From the NCBI GenBank assembly GCA_036733985.1, contig DAIMZM010000108.1, positions 1 through 6,849 of the forward strand: a stretch of 6,849 bases of DNA, given 5' to 3'. This stretch comes from DAIMZM01 sp036733985 (lineage in GTDB: Bacteria; Bacillota; Dehalobacteriia; UBA4068). The translations under genes and the position numbers were made by a program. Shown here one piece after another: positions 4,926 through 6,849 of this stretch. Positions within the stretch are counted from its first letter, which is position 1. Every line of letters starts with the position of its first letter. Below the pieces are notes generated by a model. It was not told the DNA's origin. It worked only from the letters and a program-made list of their open reading frames with translations, and did no database searches.

Positions 4926-6466
4926 CCGGGCCCCAATTGATCCGGGAACTGGCGGCTGCCCTGACAGGCCTGATTCTGGCTTTTTATGTGGCGGCCGGTC
5001 CCGGCTGGCGGCAGGTGCTGCAGCTTTGCCGCTTGGACTATGCCATGGGCTCTTATCTGTCCTGGCTGAACCAGGTTTGGATCAAAGAATGGTGGCTCTG
5101 GCTGCCGCCCTGCCGGGAGCGGCGTTTGCCGGCCCGGCATAAAGGCCGGGCTTACCGTTTGCTGATCCTGATCTGCCTGCTGACGCTGGGCTTGTCCCTG
5201 CTGGCCACGGCCTTGGCTTTCCGGGCCGGTTCCTGGCTTCTGGCCTTGCTCCTCTGCCTGCTGCTGGTTTTGCTCACCCCCTGCCTGCTGGTGCTGGCCT
5301 ATTGGCTGCTGACGCCGGTGGAGCAAGGGGCGGCTTTGCTGAGAAGGCGGGCTGCCCGGGATTGGCAGCGTTTGATGACAGGCTGGACCCTGGTGGGCTT
5401 GGCCGATTACCCCGGCGGGCATTTGGCCACCCGGGTCATGGCCGAGCTCTTAAGCGGGGAACGCCAGGTCTGGTGCGACGCCCAGGGCCGGGCCACCCCC
5501 CGTTCCGTCGGGCGTTTTCTCCGTTTGGGTTTGCCCGCAGCGGACGGGGCTTTGTTATGCGATTTAGGCCCTGCCGGCAGCCTGGCTCCGCCCCGGGTAG
5601 CTGTTTTATGCAGCGCTGCCGCCATCCCGGAGCTCAGCCCTGGGGAACAGGAATTCGGCAGGCCGGTGGCGGATTGTTTGGCCGCCATGGCCCAGGACAG
5701 CCTGGTGGTGGTGAACGGAGACGACGCTGCCCTGAAACCCTTGATTGAAGCTTGCGCCTGCCCAGTGGTGAGCTGCGGCTTTGCCCTGCATAATCAGATC
5801 CGGGCCGGGGATTTGCATCTGGACGGTACCGGCAGTTCCTTCACCCTGCATCTGGATGGGGAATCCTGGGCTCTCCGCTCCCCGCTCCTGGGCCAGCAGC
5901 ATGTGGTCGCCGTACTGATGGCGGCGGCGGTCTGCCGTTACCTGGGCGGCAGCGTGCCCCGGCTTTTATCCCAGCTGGATATTTTGCGGCCGGAGCCGGG
6001 ACATTTGCAGCTGAGTCCGGCCGGGGGCTATACGCTGATCCACGACGGCGCGCCCGGCCGTCTCCAGCGGCTGCCCTATGCCCTGGACGCCCTGTCCCTG
6101 TTTGCTTGCCAGCGCCGGGTTATCGTGGCCGCGGGCCCCAGCCCTGACCGGGCCGGGGAGGTAGATTTACCGGCCCTGGGCCAGCGCATCGCCGGCGCTT
6201 GCCAGCTGATCATCCTGGTGGACGCGGAACGTAGCATGGCCTTGCGGGAAGGGGCGATCCGGGCCGGCTTCCCCATGGAAAAGCTGTTCCTGGCGGAAGA
6301 TCAGGCCATGGCCGCTTTGCTGTTCAGGGATTTTGTCCGGGAGGGGGATGCGGTGCTGATCAGCGTTGACAGCTGGCAGGAAGCGGCAGAGGACGGGGCC
6401 GGGGCTTTGCCTGGCCCGGAAGACAATGATACGGAAAACGGGGAGGTTAAGACCAGTGACGAATAA
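4922..6466 (+). CDS. Membrane-anchored MurF-like Mur ligase homologue, apparently catalytically dead
   Basis: The 514-residue product has about three N-terminal membrane segments (8-26, 80-100, 105-130), with a conserved-looking LDYAMGSYLSWL segment (38-49) between the first two. It then follows the order of membrane-anchored MurF-like proteins: P132-V-E, the P-loop position, a TP motif (192-193), NGDD (265-268), GQQHVVAVLMAA (324 on, for the usual GxHNvxNalaA), GHLQ (360-363, for GRLQ) and IHDGAP (373-378, for IDDsYNANP). The P-loop reads DYPGGHLAT (162-170) where active enzymes have GS.GKT.TK, so Lys and Thr are Gly166 and His167. The Glu of the usual EMGA is not retained (CDLGPAG, 213-219), the following His motif is absent, and KGS near the end is SVDS (481-484). 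AGGGGG (4907-4912) precedes the ATG by 9 bp. MurF normally adds D-Ala-D-Ala to the UDP-MurNAc-peptide; this one is unlikely to use ATP. The tail after 488 is acidic. Confidence 0.8.
   Translation: MTGPQLIRELAAALTGLILAFYVAAGPGWRQVLQLCRLDYAMGSYLSWLNQVWIKEWWLWLPPCRERRLPARHKGRAYRLLILICLLTLGLSLLATALAFRAGSWLLALLLCLLLVLLTPCLLVLAYWLLTPVEQGAALLRRRAARDWQRLMTGWTLVGLADYPGGHLATRVMAELLSGERQVWCDAQGRATPRSVGRFLRLGLPAADGALLCDLGPAGSLAPPRVAVLCSAAAIPELSPGEQEFGRPVADCLAAMAQDSLVVVNGDDAALKPLIEACACPVVSCGFALHNQIRAGDLHLDGTGSSFTLHLDGESWALRSPLLGQQHVVAVLMAAAVCRYLGGSVPRLLSQLDILRPEPGHLQLSPAGGYTLIHDGAPGRLQRLPYALDALSLFACQRRVIVAAGPSPDRAGEVDLPALGQRIAGACQLIILVDAERSMALREGAIRAGFPMEKLFLAEDQAMAALLFRDFVREGDAVLISVDSWQEAAEDGAGALPGPEDNDTENGEVKTSDE
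6441..6446 (+). promoter_or_regulatory. Ribosome binding site for the GTG start of ddl
   Basis: GGGAGG (6441-6446) lies inside the end of the preceding gene, 9 bp before GTG 6456. No ATG near the conserved N-terminus competes, so this site fixes the start. Confidence 0.75.
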
Positions 6467-6849
6467 GGATAAGCGAACCGTGGCGGTGCTGTTTGGCGGC
6501 AGGAGCGTGGAGCATGAGGTTTCCATCCTTACTGCCCAGCAAATCCTGGCCGCGCTGCCCAGGGAAAAATACGACGCTATACCCATTTACATTGATAAGC
6601 AGGGGGATTGGTATACCGGCAAGCATTTGACCAATGTGGCCGCCTTTACCGACCTGCCCCGGGCCTTGGCCAAGGCCATGCCCATTGCCCTGGATCTCTC
6701 CCGGAAGCCCGCTGCCCTGGTTTCCCGGAAGCGGCTGTTTTTGGGCAAACCCCTGTGGCAGCGGGAAATCCACGTCGCCCTGCCGGCCGGGCATGGCGCT
6801 TTAATGGAGGACGGCTGCCTGAAAGGCCTGCTGGAACTGGCCGTTATCC
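6456..6849 (+). CDS. ddl: D-alanine-D-alanine ligase, N-terminal part
   Basis: Ddl joins two D-alanines with ATP in the cytoplasm, making the dipeptide that MurF adds to the peptidoglycan precursor. The first 131 residues are present and the window edge cuts the rest, so the ATP-grasp domain is not visible. The hallmark VAVLFGGRSVEHEVS (9-23) is clear; E19 corresponds to the catalytic Glu15 of E. coli DdlB. HGALMEDG (113-120) keeps the His, Gly, Glu, Asp and Gly of the usual LHG..GEDG, but with Leu-Met in place of the glycine positions, and LKGLLE stands for lQGLLE. The middle (about 50-100) is divergent. The GTG start is chosen from its ribosome site and overlaps the Mur-like gene by 11 bp, so it belongs to the same operon. 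A D-Ala-D-Lac or D-Ala-D-Ser ligase cannot be excluded without the C-terminal part. Confidence 0.85.
   Translation, partial: MTNKDKRTVAVLFGGRSVEHEVSILTAQQILAALPREKYDAIPIYIDKQGDWYTGKHLTNVAAFTDLPRALAKAMPIALDLSRKPAALVSRKRLFLGKPLWQREIHVALPAGHGALMEDGCLKGLLELAVI

Noticed and set aside
4754..5422. Minus-strand open frame of 222 codons
   Set aside because: It is antisense to the hydrolase and Mur-like genes, extremely Gln/Pro-rich, and has no domain or ribosome site.
5302..5748. Alternative + frame inside the Mur-like gene, considered as evidence for a frameshift that would restore a Mur ligase centre
   Set aside because: The peptide in that frame shows no GKT, EMGA or His motif, so the degenerate reading frame is the real one.
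1..6849. CRISPR array, transposon ends, tRNA or rRNA
   Set aside because: No regularly spaced repeats, no transposase-like frame with terminal repeats and no tRNA or rRNA signature were seen.

Overview
The window is about 6.8 kb, GC-rich (roughly 60% by eye) and has every supportable gene on the + strand. The content is cell-envelope synthesis in a bacterium that looks like a Gram-positive-lineage (Bacillota) anaerobe, of clostridial or Negativicutes type. The pointers are a TagO/WecA-type transferase, AGGAG-like ribosome sites, TTG and GTG starts, and a membrane-anchored MurF-like protein next to a D-Ala-D-Ala ligase. The lineage is an inference and no ribosomal or taxon marker is present.

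Layout. 2-202 is the C-terminal tail of a cut-off protein, possibly LolA/GerS-like. 272-1807 is a MurJ-family lipid II flippase. A 160-bp AT-rich gap carries a probable promoter and a GC-rich hairpin. 1968-3026 is a WecA/TagO-type polyprenyl-phosphate GlcNAc-1-phosphate transferase starting at TTG. 3084-3584 is a membrane-anchored SH3b-domain protein. About 280 bp without a credible gene follows, holding a perfect 12-bp hairpin. 3867-4085 is a small zinc-ribbon protein, closed by a clear intrinsic terminator (4089-4110).

A strong extended -10 promoter (4131-4159) opens a tightly packed second operon: an alpha/beta-hydrolase-fold protein (4188-4925), a membrane-anchored Mur-ligase-like protein (4922-6466, 4-bp overlap) and a D-alanine-D-alanine ligase (from 6456, 11-bp overlap, cut by the window edge).

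The most interesting signal is in this second operon. The hydrolase has Gly where the catalytic serine should be (GHGLGG), while its Asp and His remain. The Mur-ligase-like protein keeps the overall MurF architecture but has lost the P-loop Lys/Thr, the metal-binding Glu and His, and the C-terminal substrate motif. Two translationally coupled proteins, both apparently without their ancestral catalytic residues, sit directly before a Ddl whose visible part keeps several key residues. This suggests a membrane-associated pseudoenzyme pair with a non-catalytic role near peptidoglycan precursor synthesis. That role is inference; the residue losses are read directly from the sequence.
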